Counted from the stretch's first letter, positions 18,119 to 27,794 are shown. The stretch is 64,000 nt of DNA from Clostridium caldaquaticum (GCF_023806125.1 NZ_JAMSKT010000013.1:30799-94798), one strand, 5' to 3'. Program-made: numbers and translations. Notes: generated by a model not told the origin, from the sequence alone.

Positions 18119-18691
18119 TTGAGAAGGAGGGTAATAATAGTTACTGACGGAGATGATATTGCTAAAGAAGCAGTAGAAGAGGCAGCAAAAAACATAGGCG
18201 GAAGATGTATATCTTTATCTGCTGGAAATCCTACAGTATTAAGCGGGGAGAGAATAGCAGAACTTATAAAAATAGCTGAATATGATCCAGTAATAGTAAT
18301 GGTAGATGACAGAGGGGATATTGGTATGGGAGATGGTGAAAAAGCCATGTATAAAATAATGCAGGATAAAGATATTGAACTTTTAGGAATTATAGCAGTT
18401 GCATCTAATACTGCTAGAGCTAATGGAGTTATTGTTGATTGCTCTATAGATAAATTCGGTAATGTAATAAGTAAAGCGGTTGATAAGTATGGAAATAAGA
18501 AAAACAATAGACTTCTAAAAGGCGATACAGTTAATATATTGTCAAATGCTGATATAAAGTATATAGTTGGTATCGGGGATCCTGGAAAGATGGATGGAAG
18601 AGATAATATTACAATAGGTGCACCAATAATAACAAAAGCTATGGAAGAAATTTTGAAAAATTACAATAAAGAACTTACTAGTTTTGTATAA
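18119..18691 (+). CDS. stage V sporulation protein AEa (SpoVAEA), soluble
   Basis: The 190-residue protein is soluble and begins RRRVIIVTDGDDIAKEAVEE, with IVMVDDRGDIGMGDGEKAM near 63 and IVGIGDPGKMDGRDNITIGAP near 157. This is the family encoded next to spoVAEb in Bacillus and clostridia; its role is not well defined. The start is taken as TTG at 18119 because AAAGGAG (18104-18110) lies 8 bases upstream; a GTG at 18110 overlaps that site. It is the last gene before a long shared terminator. Confidence 0.88.
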   Translation: MRRRVIIVTDGDDIAKEAVEEAAKNIGGRCISLSAGNPTVLSGERIAELIKIAEYDPVIVMVDDRGDIGMGDGEKAMYKIMQDKDIELLGIIAVASNTARANGVIVDCSIDKFGNVISKAVDKYGNKKNNRLLKGDTVNILSNADIKYIVGIGDPGKMDGRDNITIGAPIITKAMEEILKNYNKELTSFV

Positions 18692-18729
18692 AATAAAAGG
18701 AAGTGTGTTTACTTCCTTTTATTTTATAC
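18686..18729. terminator. bidirectional terminator between spoVA and the PBP gene
   Basis: A perfect 19-bp stem (18686-18704 with 18711-18729) and 6-base loop; the upper part is AAGGAAGT/ACTTCCTT and the lower part is AT-rich, giving T-runs in both directions. Confidence 0.9.
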
Positions 18730-18732
18730 GGG

Positions 18733-21225
18733 TTATTGTGTATTATCACTATTTGAATTTGGCTTCATTTCATTTCCATTATTAGGGTTTGTATCAGCAG
18801 GTGTTGAAGGAGTTGTATCTTTAGGTTTTTGTTCAGTTTGATTTTCTACAGGTTGCTCTGGCTCTGTAGGTGTTGGCTCTACTGGTTCTGGTTTTGTATC
18901 ATCCATTTCAGTAGGAAGTACATAAGCTTGATCTTCAAGTGTTCTTGAAGATTTAGAATCTCTCTTAATAAATACTCTAGATTCTATAAGTTCTTTAGGA
19001 GTAAATTCTGTAGCAAGTTTTCCGTTTAGTTTATTTACTTTAGCTTCTACATGTACATCGCATAAAGTAGTAGGCTGAGTACCAGCTATAAACATTTCAG
19101 TATATACTTGACTTCCTCTTGGATCCTTGGAGCATAAATCAGTTGGAACCAAGCCAGATTCTCTGCAAACGGATCTAGTTACTATACCAGAAGGTTTCTC
19201 AATTTCTTTAATAGACATATTACTATGGGCAGCTTTCATTATCTTACCCCATATGGCAGCAGCAGTATCACTTGATATACCTTTTGGGAATGGTTCGGGA
19301 TTATCATGCCCTATCCAAACAGAACCTGAATAATATGGAGTTAACCCGCTAAACCATAATTCTTTCTTATCTCCTGTAGTACCTGTTTTTCCAGCAACAG
19401 GCATAGAACCAAATCTAGCACTTGGGCCAGTACCGCCAGAACTTACAGGACCTTTCATCATATCGTACATGATATAAGCACTTTGAGGGCTTAAAATTTT
19501 GCTGTTTTCTACCTTACTTTCAAGTATAGTAACGTTTCTTCTATCAATCACTTTCCTGTAAAGTCTAGGTTTAGTATACATGCCGCCATTTCCAAAGGTT
19601 CCATAGGCTGCTGCCATAGTAAGAGTATTTTCACCGTCATACATTTCACCAAGAGAAAGGGAAGCAAGACTAGTTTTATCTTGTGTTGTATGGAAGGTTA
19701 AACCAAACTTTTCACCATAGGATATACCTGTTTTAAGTCCTAAAGCAAATTCTTGTTTAACTGCTACTAAGTTTATAGATTTTTTTATTGCTTCTCTTAA
19801 AGTTACATATCCTTGATACTTTAAATTATCATTTTTAGGCTCCCAACCAGGCCATTGCTTTTTTATTTCACTGCCTATAGGTGAGTCCTCAACTACAGTA
19901 GCTGCTGTAGCTTGTTTTGAATCTATAGAAGCTGCATATACTGTAAGAGGTTTTATAGTAGAACCAACAGGTTTTTTAAATTCTTTAGAACCATTAAAAG
20001 CCGCTCTATTAAAGGATCTTGCAGGCTGCTCACCTCTACCTCCAATTATTACCTTAACTTCCCCAGTATGATAATCCATAATAACAGCAGAAGCTTGAGG
20101 ATCCATTATTCCATTTAGCATCTGTGTTTTAATACTGCCATAGTTTTTAGTGTCGTCTATTATTGCTTGAGCAGCATCCTGAAGGTTTTTATCCATAGTA
20201 GTATATATTTTAAGACCGCCAAACATGAGAAGATTGTTAATTTCCTCATCTGTGTAGTTATATTGAGCTTTTAAATCTTCTTTAACCTGTTCAATAGCTG
20301 GAAGGGTGAACCATTCATAATTTAATCTGCTATTATTTGTATTAGTAGATTGAACAAATTCAAAGCTATCTTTGCTTAAGCCATTTACAGCTTGGTTATA
20401 TTGCTGCTCAGTTATATAATTATTTTTCAGCATCATACTAAGTACTGTTTTAGTTCTGTTTAAGTACTTTGAAGGATCTTTTTGTCTTGAAGCCAAAAAA
20501 GCATTATATATACTTGGATTTTGAGGAACACCTGCTAAATAAGCACACTGAATTAAATTTAAATCTTTAGCAGATTTATTAAAATAGTACTTTGCTGCAG
20601 CTTCAACACCGTAAACAGTACCTCCTAATGGTACTGTATTCAAATATCCTTCTAGAATTTGATCTTTGGTTAAATGTTCTTTCTCTAGTTTTACTGCTAA
20701 ATACATTTCACGAATTTTTCTTTTGGCAGAATCTAAGAAAGTAGGTTCTTTTTCTCTAGTTGAAAGCATAGCATTTCTCACAAGCTGCTGAGTAATTGTA
20801 GATGCACCTTCAAGCTCATCTATGCCTCTAAGCTTGTTTAAAATATCAATATATATAACTCCAGCAACTCTTTTGAAATCTACCCCATTATGTTTATAAA
20901 ATCTTTCGTCTTCAATGCTTACAAATGCATTTACTAAGTCTTTAGGGACATCGTTTATGGATATTACAGTTCTTTTTTCTTCCGAGTTAACGTCATCTAT
21001 ATAGTTATCATTGCTGTCATATATAGTAGATGGTTCGTTAAATGTTAAAATAGCATTCACGTCTAGCGGTGGAGCAGTCTTTATTATAGCTAGTGTAACT
21101 CCAGCACCTGCCACACCTGTTAAGATAACTAACCCTAGGAATATTAATAGTACAATTTTAAAAAATTTTGCTAATTTTCTCGTCTTCTTTTTATTTTTTT
21201 TATTTGTATTTCTTTCTTTTTCCAT
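18733..21225 (-). CDS. class A penicillin-binding protein (PBP1a type)
   Basis: The 830-residue bifunctional enzyme polymerises glycan strands and cross-links peptides outside the membrane. It has a basic N-terminus, one membrane helix (about 22-48), a GT51 glycosyltransferase domain with EDERFYKHNG (105-114) and GASTITQQLVRNAM (140-153), and a transpeptidase domain with active-site STIK (422-425), SIN (483-485) and KTGT (613-616). The last 60 residues are a Pro/Thr/Glu/Asn-rich tail, probably disordered, as in other clostridial PBP1 proteins. AAGGAGG lies before the ATG. It is convergent with the spoVA genes. Confidence 0.94.
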   Translation of the reverse strand: MEKERNTNKKNKKKTRKLAKFFKIVLLIFLGLVILTGVAGAGVTLAIIKTAPPLDVNAILTFNEPSTIYDSNDNYIDDVNSEEKRTVISINDVPKDLVNAFVSIEDERFYKHNGVDFKRVAGVIYIDILNKLRGIDELEGASTITQQLVRNAMLSTREKEPTFLDSAKRKIREMYLAVKLEKEHLTKDQILEGYLNTVPLGGTVYGVEAAAKYYFNKSAKDLNLIQCAYLAGVPQNPSIYNAFLASRQKDPSKYLNRTKTVLSMMLKNNYITEQQYNQAVNGLSKDSFEFVQSTNTNNSRLNYEWFTLPAIEQVKEDLKAQYNYTDEEINNLLMFGGLKIYTTMDKNLQDAAQAIIDDTKNYGSIKTQMLNGIMDPQASAVIMDYHTGEVKVIIGGRGEQPARSFNRAAFNGSKEFKKPVGSTIKPLTVYAASIDSKQATAATVVEDSPIGSEIKKQWPGWEPKNDNLKYQGYVTLREAIKKSINLVAVKQEFALGLKTGISYGEKFGLTFHTTQDKTSLASLSLGEMYDGENTLTMAAAYGTFGNGGMYTKPRLYRKVIDRRNVTILESKVENSKILSPQSAYIMYDMMKGPVSSGGTGPSARFGSMPVAGKTGTTGDKKELWFSGLTPYYSGSVWIGHDNPEPFPKGISSDTAAAIWGKIMKAAHSNMSIKEIEKPSGIVTRSVCRESGLVPTDLCSKDPRGSQVYTEMFIAGTQPTTLCDVHVEAKVNKLNGKLATEFTPKELIESRVFIKRDSKSSRTLEDQAYVLPTEMDDTKPEPVEPTPTEPEQPVENQTEQKPKDTTPSTPADTNPNNGNEMKPNSNSDNTQ

Positions 21226-21521
21226 ATGTTAATCCTCCTTGAATGCCTCATAGAATAATTCAGCAGACCTTAATATTATAACATATTCGAAATAATAAAC
21301 AAATCTATATGAGGACATATCAAAATAATTATATAGTCTAAGAGTAATTGCTTGTCCTATATAATTTTATCATATATTTATGAATGTTATTATATTAATA
21401 TGATTATATTACAAATATTTACACAAATCAAAATTTTATTCAGATTCAAGGTATTAAACTAAGAATTTTTGAAATAAATTATTAGTGATATATTAATACT
21501 TAAAGAGTAGGAAGTGGTATT
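21226..21521. other. AT-rich divergent spacer between the PBP gene and yunB
   Basis: Nearly 300 bases carry the upstream regions of two divergent genes. Several TATAAT-like strings occur, but no -35/-10 pair stands out, and I found no convincing sporulation-sigma promoter for yunB. No coding potential was seen except the short yunB leader. Confidence 0.5.
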
Positions 21522-22199
21522 ATTAAAAGAAAATATAAGAAAACTGGAAAGTATAAATTTAAAATTATTATTTTTTTTATTATTATTTTAATGTGTTTTA
21601 ATATGTTTATTTATACTCTCGATAAGATTATAACTCCTACAGTTATGGTTGTAGCAGTTGCTGAGATGAGAGCTAAAGCTATGGAGATAATAACTTCTTC
21701 GATTTTAAATGAATATTCAAAACAGTTTAATTATGATGATATAATACGAATTGAAAAAAACTCAGAAGGAAATATTGCAATGCTGAAAGCAGATACTATT
21801 AAAATGAATAAAATTGCTGCAGATGTAGTTTTAAATTCTCAGAAAGAACTTAAGAAGCTTGGAAGCATTGGAATAAAAATCCCTATAGGTTATATTTTTC
21901 AAAATAACATTCTGGCAGGTATTGGGCCCTATGTTACTGTAAAAATGGAACCTATAGGATACATAGAAACTAAATATGAATCAGAGTTTGAAAGTGCAGG
22001 AATCAATCAGACAAGGCATAAAATATATGTACAGGTTTCTGCAAAAGCAAAAATTATTATTCCTACAAAAAATGAAGAAATTCAAATAAAAAGTGAAGTA
22101 CCTATAGCTGAGACAATAATTATAGGTAAAACTCCGGATACTTCAATAAATTTGGATTTAAATAATGCTGGATTTAAATTAAAAAGTACAGGAGAATAA
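21522..22199 (+). CDS. yunB: sporulation protein YunB
   Basis: The protein matches the YunB family: one N-terminal membrane helix, then DKIITPTVMVVAVAEMRAKA, KMNKIAADVVLNSQKELKKLG and SEVPIAETIIIGKTPDT. It is made during sporulation and its molecular role is unknown. The first ATG in frame (21591) would cut the helix in half. The frame is open back to a TAA at 21501 with no ATG, GTG or TTG. AGGA (21509-21512) lies 9 bases before ATT at 21522, which gives a basic leader (KRKYKKTGKYKFK) and a complete helix, 225 residues in all. I therefore annotate an ATT start. Confidence 0.8.
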   Translation: MKRKYKKTGKYKFKIIIFFIIILMCFNMFIYTLDKIITPTVMVVAVAEMRAKAMEIITSSILNEYSKQFNYDDIIRIEKNSEGNIAMLKADTIKMNKIAADVVLNSQKELKKLGSIGIKIPIGYIFQNNILAGIGPYVTVKMEPIGYIETKYESEFESAGINQTRHKIYVQVSAKAKIIIPTKNEEIQIKSEVPIAETIIIGKTPDTSINLDLNNAGFKLKSTGE

Positions 22200-22213
22200 A
22201 TATGTATAAAAAT

Positions 22214-22275
22214 AAAAATCTGCATTAAGCTATTAATAGTATAATTTATTTAAGCTTAAGACAGATTTTTATTTT
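22214..22275. terminator. bidirectional terminator between yunB and hpt
   Basis: AAAAATCTG (22214-22222) pairs with CAGATTTTT (22262-22270); an inner TAAGCT/AGCTTA stem adds to it. T-rich tails follow on both strands. Confidence 0.7.
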
Positions 22276-22294
22276 ATACAATTTAAAGCTAATT

Positions 22295-22816
22295 TTATTC
22301 CCAGTTAAAGATATATGGAATGTTTCTATAGTAATCACCATAATTAAGTCCATATCCTACAACAAATACATCAGGAATTTGGAAACAGCAGTAATCTGGC
22401 ACTAAGCTTACCTTTCTTCTTTCTGGTTTATCAAGAAGTACACAACAATTTACACTTCTAGCACCTAACTTTTTAACATGTTGAATAACAAATTCCATTG
22501 TAATACCAGTATCTATAATGTCATCTATAATTAAAACATCAAGACCTTCAATGTTATCAGGAATATCATTGACTACATTTACATAACCAGAACTCTCCTC
22601 GCTGTGTCCATAGCTTGAGGTGGTCATAAATCCAATTTTTACTGGAATAGTTAAATATCTTACTAAATCAGCAGCAAAAATAAAACTTCCTCTTAAAAGT
22701 GCAAGAACATAAAGATTTTTATTTTCATAATCCTTTGATATTTCAGCACCTAAATCTGCAATTTTATTTGCTATCTGTTCTTTGGTAATAAGTATGTTTC
22801 TTTTTTTATTGTCCAT
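22295..22816 (-). CDS. hpt: hypoxanthine phosphoribosyltransferase
   Basis: The 173-residue enzyme salvages hypoxanthine and guanine with PRPP. It has the PRPP-binding signature VLIIDDIIDTGITM near residue 91, the flexible loop with MTTSSYG near 65, LLRGS near 41 for pyrophosphate binding and the closing DYYRNIPYIF near 160. GGAGGACAACA precedes the ATG. It lies downstream of the L,D-transpeptidase on the same strand, 95 bases away. Together with the riboswitch-controlled NCS2 permease at 31629 it points to active purine salvage. Confidence 0.94.
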   Translation of the reverse strand: MDNKKRNILITKEQIANKIADLGAEISKDYENKNLYVLALLRGSFIFAADLVRYLTIPVKIGFMTTSSYGHSEESSGYVNVVNDIPDNIEGLDVLIIDDIIDTGITMEFVIQHVKKLGARSVNCCVLLDKPERRKVSLVPDYCCFQIPDVFVVGYGLNYGDYYRNIPYIFNWE

Positions 22817-22911
22817 TGTTGTCCTCCAATCTAAAGTTATTTAGAAAATTAGCTATTAAAAAATAAATAACATTTACTTTGTAAAAGCTTTATTACACTT
22901 ATTTTTCAAGT

Positions 22912-23601
22912 TTATTCGAAAGCTTTAATTCCTATTGAGTTATAAAATTCTTTATCGATATAATGTTTTAAAGTTAAATTTTTATCTTTCCTATACTTTA
23001 TCACTTGAGCTTTCATTACTTCTCCATACTTACCATCTAAAGCCCCGTCATAGTACCCTATATTTTTCATTAATCGCTGCACCTGAAAAACATCAGACCC
23101 GCTGTCTCCAGGAGAAAGAGTTCTAAATTTATTTAAAAACATATGAAAAGGCCCTCCGTATATAACAACAGTAGTTCCATACCCTACTAGACTGTAAAGT
23201 TCTTCTACATCTTTATTAAACATTCTAATACATCCGTGTGATGCATAGCTGCCAACAGAACTTGGTCGATTAGTGCCATGAATTCCATATTTTCCCCAAG
23301 GAACATTTAAGCCCATCCACCTTGTTCCAAATCCTTCACCCCATTTTCCTTTACTTATTATAGTCCATGTACCTATAGGAGATGGTGAAGAAGGCTTACC
23401 ACTGGCAATAGAGTAGGTTTTGACTATACTATTTTTATTTTTATCTATTAAATATAATGATTGTTCATTTAAATCAATTAAAATATTATACTTATTAATA
23501 TTTTTGCTTGAAATGTTCAAAGTTTTTGCACTTAAATGAATAGGTGATAAATATAGTAATAATAGAATAAATATAGTAATTAAGTGAAATGATTTTATAA
23601 T
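22912..23601 (-). CDS. L,D-transpeptidase (YkuD) with C-terminal peptidoglycan-binding domain
   Basis: The mature part has a YkuD domain with the catalytic SHGCIRM motif and an upstream HGTNRP, then a PG-binding-1 domain (LSPGDSGSDVFQVQRLMKNIG). It makes 3-3 cross-links in peptidoglycan outside the cell. The first canonical start in frame, a TTG at 23520, has no binding site and no signal peptide. Upstream the frame continues as KSFHLITIFILLLLYLSPIH with SAKT after it, a complete signal peptide. AAGGAG (23613-23608) lies 6 bases before ATT at 23601 and 9 before ATA at 23598. I annotate the ATT, giving about 229 residues. Confidence 0.82.
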   Translation of the reverse strand: MIKSFHLITIFILLLLYLSPIHLSAKTLNISSKNINKYNILIDLNEQSLYLIDKNKNSIVKTYSIASGKPSSPSPIGTWTIISKGKWGEGFGTRWMGLNVPWGKYGIHGTNRPSSVGSYASHGCIRMFNKDVEELYSLVGYGTTVVIYGGPFHMFLNKFRTLSPGDSGSDVFQVQRLMKNIGYYDGALDGKYGEVMKAQVIKYRKDKNLTLKHYIDKEFYNSIGIKAFE

Positions 23602-23746
23602 ATATCTCTCCTTTCGTTTAATCTTATAGTTATATTTTACATGATTATTATTTGAATAATTATATTAAATATGTGATATTTATAAATAACTTATAAAATC
23701 AATTTTAAATAATTGGTTTAACTAATTAAAATCATTTTACATTTTT

Positions 23747-23793
23747 AATAGAATAAAAACTCAGGATAGATAATCCTGAGTCCTTATTCTATT
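23747..23793 (-). terminator. terminator of the potABCD operon
   Basis: Two stacked stems: AATAGAATAA (23747-23756) with 23784-23793, and ACTCAGGAT (23759-23767) with ATCCTGAGT (23773-23781), loop AGATA. The potD stop codon lies inside the outer stem. The other arm strand may also stop transcripts coming from the right. Confidence 0.8.
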
Positions 23794-24868
23794 TATTACT
23801 TTTTATTTCAGTCCATATATTGTCATATAATTTTATTGTTTCTCCTAGATCTTTAAGATGTTCACCCTTTTTTATAATTTCAGTATCAGGGTATATAACT
23901 TTATTTTCAAGAGTTGTTTTTTCCATTAATTTATGAGCTTCAACATTTGGATTAGCATATGGGAAATTCTTTGATATCTCCGCACTTATTTCAGGTTCAA
24001 GCAGAAAATTTATAAATAACTCGGCATTTTTTGGGTGTTGAGCACCTTTTGGAACTACAAAATTATCCTGCCATAGATACAAACCTTCCTTAGGGAAGAA
24101 AACTTTGATATCAGGGTTTTCCTGTTGGGCTAGTGCAGCCTCTGCTCCCCATACATATCCAACAGCAGCTTCACCGTTTATTAGTGAGGTCTTTGGACTA
24201 TCGCTATCAAATATTTTTATATTATCTTTAAGCTTTAACAATTCTTTTTTGGCTTCTTCAAGTTTTGATGGATCTGTTTCATTAAAGGAATATCCTAATT
24301 TTTTTAATGCTATTCCTATAACGGCTCTTTGATCATCAAGAACTACAAGATTATTTTTAAATTTAGTGTCCCAAAGATCTGCATAGCTTATTATCTCCGT
24401 ATTGAATAGTTTTGTGTTAACTGCAACTACAACATTACCCCACATATAAGGCACAGTATATTTATTTTCTGGATCAAAGTCTAAGTTTTTAAATTCAGCA
24501 CCTATATTTTTATAGTTAGGTATATTGCTCATGTTTATTTCTTGAATTAATTTTTGCTTTCTCATTGCATCTACCATATAATCAGTTGCAACAGCTATAT
24601 CAAATTGTGCACCACCTGCCATTATTTTAGCCAGCATTTCTTCATTAGAAGAGTAGGTTGTGTAATTAACTTTTATTTTATACTTTTCCTCAAATTTTTT
24701 GATAACTTCTTCAGGTAAGTACTCTGACCAGTTAAATACATTTATTTCTTTTCCATCCGTTTGGACGTCTGTATTTTCAGGTGCAGCTTGATTTTTTTTG
24801 CAGCCAGTTAAAACACTTCCTACTAAAAATATAGATAAAAATATGCTGGCAAGTTTTTTAATTTTCAA
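23789..24868 (-). CDS. potD: spermidine/putrescine-binding lipoprotein
   Basis: The product has 359 residues, with a lipoprotein signal ending in LTGC and a periplasmic-binding fold typical of PotD/PotF (INVFNWSEYLPEEVIKKFEEKY, then YTTYSSNEEMLAKIMAGGA, AVGYVWGAEAALA, WQDNFVVPKGAQHP). It catches polyamines outside the membrane and delivers them to PotBC. The TTG at 24868 was chosen: AAGGAG lies exactly 9 bases upstream, whereas another in-frame TTG at 24877 touches that site. It is last in potABCD and follows potC by 28 bases. Confidence 0.92.
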   Translation of the reverse strand: MKIKKLASIFLSIFLVGSVLTGCKKNQAAPENTDVQTDGKEINVFNWSEYLPEEVIKKFEEKYKIKVNYTTYSSNEEMLAKIMAGGAQFDIAVATDYMVDAMRKQKLIQEINMSNIPNYKNIGAEFKNLDFDPENKYTVPYMWGNVVVAVNTKLFNTEIISYADLWDTKFKNNLVVLDDQRAVIGIALKKLGYSFNETDPSKLEEAKKELLKLKDNIKIFDSDSPKTSLINGEAAVGYVWGAEAALAQQENPDIKVFFPKEGLYLWQDNFVVPKGAQHPKNAELFINFLLEPEISAEISKNFPYANPNVEAHKLMEKTTLENKVIYPDTEIIKKGEHLKDLGETIKLYDNIWTEIKSNK

Positions 24869-24896
24869 TAGTATCAACTCCTTAAAATGTAAATAT

Positions 24897-25694
24897 TTAT
24901 TTTTTTTGATTTTTGCTAAACTTTAAACGCATTTTTTCAGATATAACAGCTATAGTTATAGTAAAAATAAGCATAATTGTGGATAAAGCGTTTATTTCCG
25001 GAGTTACACCAAATTTAACCATAGAGAAAATCTTAAGAGGTAAAGTTGTAAAGCCAGGTCCAGAAACAAAGAAGCTTATAATTACATCATCCATAGATAG
25101 GGTAAATGCTAAGAGTGCTCCTGCTATAATACCAGGGGCTATTATGGGCAAAGTAATTTTGTAGAATGTCTGAAATGGACCAGCACCAAGATCCATAGCT
25201 GCTTCCTCAAGTGAGGGATCAAATCCGTTAAGTCTAGATCTAACTACAATAACAACGTATGATACACTAAAAGTTGCGTGAGCTAATATTAGTGTAAGAG
25301 AACCTGCAGGAATGTTTGCTTGTGAAAAAAACATAAGCAGTGAAATTCCCATTACAATTTCTGGTATTATAATTGGAACATATAACAATCCATCAAGTAC
25401 TGTTTTACCTTTAAATTTATATTTATACATACCTACTGCTGCTAAAGTTCCGATTATTGTAGCAATTAAAGTGCTTACTGCAGCTACAAGCAAGCTATTT
25501 GTCATGGTACTTATTATGTTTCTATCCTTAAAAAGACCAAGGTACCATTTGAAAGTAAATCCTTGCCATATGGCATTTACTTTTGAATTATTAAAGGAAA
25601 ACACAATCAACGTAGCTATAGGCAAGTATATAATAATAAAAATTAAAAATGTATATATAGATAATAATTTATGGCCTGAGCGTCTCTTTTTCAC
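24897..25694 (-). CDS. potC: spermidine/putrescine ABC permease PotC
   Basis: The 265-residue membrane protein has six helices and the permease coupling motif EAAMDLGAGPFQTFYKITLP near residue 172 that contacts the ATPase. It forms the polyamine channel with PotB. The GTG start follows the potB stop codon TAG directly; GGAGGTG lies 6 bases upstream, so translation is likely coupled. Confidence 0.93.
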   Translation of the reverse strand: MKKRRSGHKLLSIYTFLIFIIIYLPIATLIVFSFNNSKVNAIWQGFTFKWYLGLFKDRNIISTMTNSLLVAAVSTLIATIIGTLAAVGMYKYKFKGKTVLDGLLYVPIIIPEIVMGISLLMFFSQANIPAGSLTLILAHATFSVSYVVIVVRSRLNGFDPSLEEAAMDLGAGPFQTFYKITLPIIAPGIIAGALLAFTLSMDDVIISFFVSGPGFTTLPLKIFSMVKFGVTPEINALSTIMLIFTITIAVISEKMRLKFSKNQKK

Positions 25695-26546
25695 CTATAG
25701 CACCTCCGTTTTATTATTTGTACCAGCAATTTTAAGATATACCCCTATTAAAACAAAGGTAAGTCCAATTATAACAATAGAAGCTGCTGAACCCAAAGGC
25801 CAATCCCTAGCAGTTAAGAATTGATTTTTAATAAAGTTACTTATTAGCATAATTTTACTTCCGCCCATTAAGTCTGGTATAAAGAACAAACCAAGGGTAG
25901 GGATAAATACCAATATACATCCAGCAACTATTCCAGGCATAGTAAGAGGAACTGTAATTTTAAAGAAAGTTACAAAAGGTCGTGCACCTAAATCATTTGC
26001 TGCTTCAATATAGCTTTTATCAAGACTATCTATTGAAGCATATAAAGGCAGAACCATAAATGGAAATAGTGTATATACAAGTCCTAATAATACAGCTCCA
26101 TTAGTATAAAGCAACTGAAGAGGATCTGCTATTATTCCCAGTTTAAGTAAATAAGAGTTAATTACTCCGTTGGTTCTTAAAAGAGTAATCCAAGAGTAAG
26201 TTCTAATAAGTGAGTTCGTCCAAAAAGGAACAATAATTAGCATTAATAATATACCGCTTAATTTCTTAGGAGCTTTTGCAATATAGTAGGCAAATGGATA
26301 TCCTAAAATGAGGCAGATAATTGTAGTAAAAAGAGAAATCCATAAAGAATACATAAGCATCTTCATATAAAGAGGATTGAATATGCTTATATAGTTTTTA
26401 AGGGTAAATTTAAATTCAACTTGTCCATATGTACCGCGACTTAAAAAACCCATAGCTATAACAATTAACAGAGGGACAGCTACAAGTATCGTTAGCCAAA
26501 GAACTATAGGCGATAATGTCCAGAGTGGACCTTTGTTTTTTTTCAT
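25695..26546 (-). CDS. potB: spermidine/putrescine ABC permease PotB
   Basis: The 283-residue membrane protein has six helices and the coupling motif EAANDLGARPFVTFFKITVP near residue 184. Early residues SPIVLWLTILVAVPLLIVIA match PotB. It pairs with PotC in the membrane. Its start overlaps the potA stop codon by one base, and its stop abuts the potC start. Confidence 0.93.
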   Translation of the reverse strand: MKKNKGPLWTLSPIVLWLTILVAVPLLIVIAMGFLSRGTYGQVEFKFTLKNYISIFNPLYMKMLMYSLWISLFTTIICLILGYPFAYYIAKAPKKLSGILLMLIIVPFWTNSLIRTYSWITLLRTNGVINSYLLKLGIIADPLQLLYTNGAVLLGLVYTLFPFMVLPLYASIDSLDKSYIEAANDLGARPFVTFFKITVPLTMPGIVAGCILVFIPTLGLFFIPDLMGGSKIMLISNFIKNQFLTARDWPLGSAASIVIIGLTFVLIGVYLKIAGTNNKTEVL

Positions 26547-27622
26547 TATAATATCACCACCCCATCTTCGTATTTCCAGCTGACATATACATCACTGTTT
26601 TTATTGTTTAAAGCTAATGATGTATCCATTGTTTCATTAATTATTACTTCTTTTCCATTAAAAAGAGTTACGATTGTTTTATTAACAGATCCAACATAAA
26701 TTCTTTCCTTTATTTTCCCAGTGAGTATATTCTTATCATTTACAGTTGAATAGGATAACTTCATTTTTTCTGGTCGTATTGCTATAGAAATTTTTGAACC
26801 TCTACTTAAAGATTCTGTTTTAAGTGAGGGATCTTTAACAAATATTTTATTATTAGTTTCCAGAATTAAAGTAGCCTGATCAGCTGAGATATGGTCAACA
26901 GTAGCTTCAAATAGATTTGTTTCACCAATAAAACTAGCCACAAATTTTGTTTTAGGCCTTTCGTATATTTCATTTGGGACACCTATTTGTTCTATTTTAC
27001 CTTTATTCATAACTGCAATTCTATCGGAAAGAATTAAGGCTTCTTCTTGATCATGGGTAACATATATAAAGGTTATACCTAATTTTTGTTGTAAGTGTTT
27101 TAGTTCAATCTGCATTTCTTTTCTTAATTTAAGATCTAATGCACCTAGAGGTTCATCTAAAAGAAGCACCTTAGGATTATTTACAATAGCTCTAGCTATT
27201 GCTACTCTTTGCTTCTGACCTCCGCTTATTTCATTGGGCATTCTGTATTCATAGCCCTCTAAACGTACTAATCTTAAAGCATCTTTAACCTTTTTTTTGA
27301 TATCATCTTTTGATAGCTTTTTTATTTTAAGACCGAAAGCAATATTTTCAAAAATATTCATATGAGGAAAAAGAGCGTAGTTTTGAAATACAGTATTCAC
27401 ATCTCTTTCGTAAGGATGGTTATGAGATACATCTTCACCATTTAGAAGAATGTTTCCGCTTGTAGGTTCTTCGAAACCCGCTATCATTCTTAAAGTAGTG
27501 GTTTTTCCACAACCGCTTGGCCCAAGAAGAGTTAAAAATTCACCTTGATTTGCTTCAAAACTTATATTATCCACAGCAGTATGATCTGAAAATTTCTTTA
27601 TTACGTTTATAAGTGTAACCAT
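26546..27622 (-). CDS. potA: spermidine/putrescine ABC transporter ATPase
   Basis: The 358-residue protein has an ABC domain with Walker [10 protein letters not shown] near 35, the SGGQKQR signature near 133, Walker [13 protein letters not shown] near 153 and the H-loop THDQEE near 190. The C-terminal third is a TOBE regulatory domain. It powers PotBC from the cytoplasmic side. It is the first gene of potABCD, about 50 bases after a good promoter. The binding site before the ATG is weak (AAAGG placed close, AAAGGGG farther up). Confidence 0.94.
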   Translation of the reverse strand: MVTLINVIKKFSDHTAVDNISFEANQGEFLTLLGPSGCGKTTTLRMIAGFEEPTSGNILLNGEDVSHNHPYERDVNTVFQNYALFPHMNIFENIAFGLKIKKLSKDDIKKKVKDALRLVRLEGYEYRMPNEISGGQKQRVAIARAIVNNPKVLLLDEPLGALDLKLRKEMQIELKHLQQKLGITFIYVTHDQEEALILSDRIAVMNKGKIEQIGVPNEIYERPKTKFVASFIGETNLFEATVDHISADQATLILETNNKIFVKDPSLKTESLSRGSKISIAIRPEKMKLSYSTVNDKNILTGKIKERIYVGSVNKTIVTLFNGKEVIINETMDTSLALNNKNSDVYVSWKYEDGVVIL

Positions 27623-27677
27623 CCTTTACTTCATCCCCTTTTAAAACACTTTTATGTTATATTTACAAACTGATATA

Positions 27678-27706
27678 ATTATAAAGCTATATTTTAAAAA
27701 ATTCAA
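27678..27706 (-). promoter_or_regulatory. SigA-type promoter of potABCD
   Basis: Read on the minus strand: TTGAAT (27706-27701), 17-base spacer, TATAAT (27683-27678), about 55 bases before potA. Confidence 0.7.
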
Positions 27707-27755
27707 TATTCTAATTTTATTTGATTAATTTAAGAAAGTGTCATTATATGCAAAT

Positions 27756-27791
27756 AAAAGTGTACAGCCTATTAGAAGGTTGTACACTTTT
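27756..27791 (-). terminator. terminator of the LysM-SleB gene
   Basis: AAAAGTGTACAGCCT (27756-27770) pairs with AGGTTGTACACTTTT (27777-27791), one G-U pair, 6-base loop. The minus-strand tail is TTTTATTTG. Confidence 0.85.
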
Positions 27792-27794
27792 GGT

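Noticed and set aside
21571..21578. Phase variation of yunB by the run of eight T
   Set aside because: The frame without any slippage already gives a full basic leader and membrane helix; the GTG at 21514 in another frame would need an indel to reach YunB.
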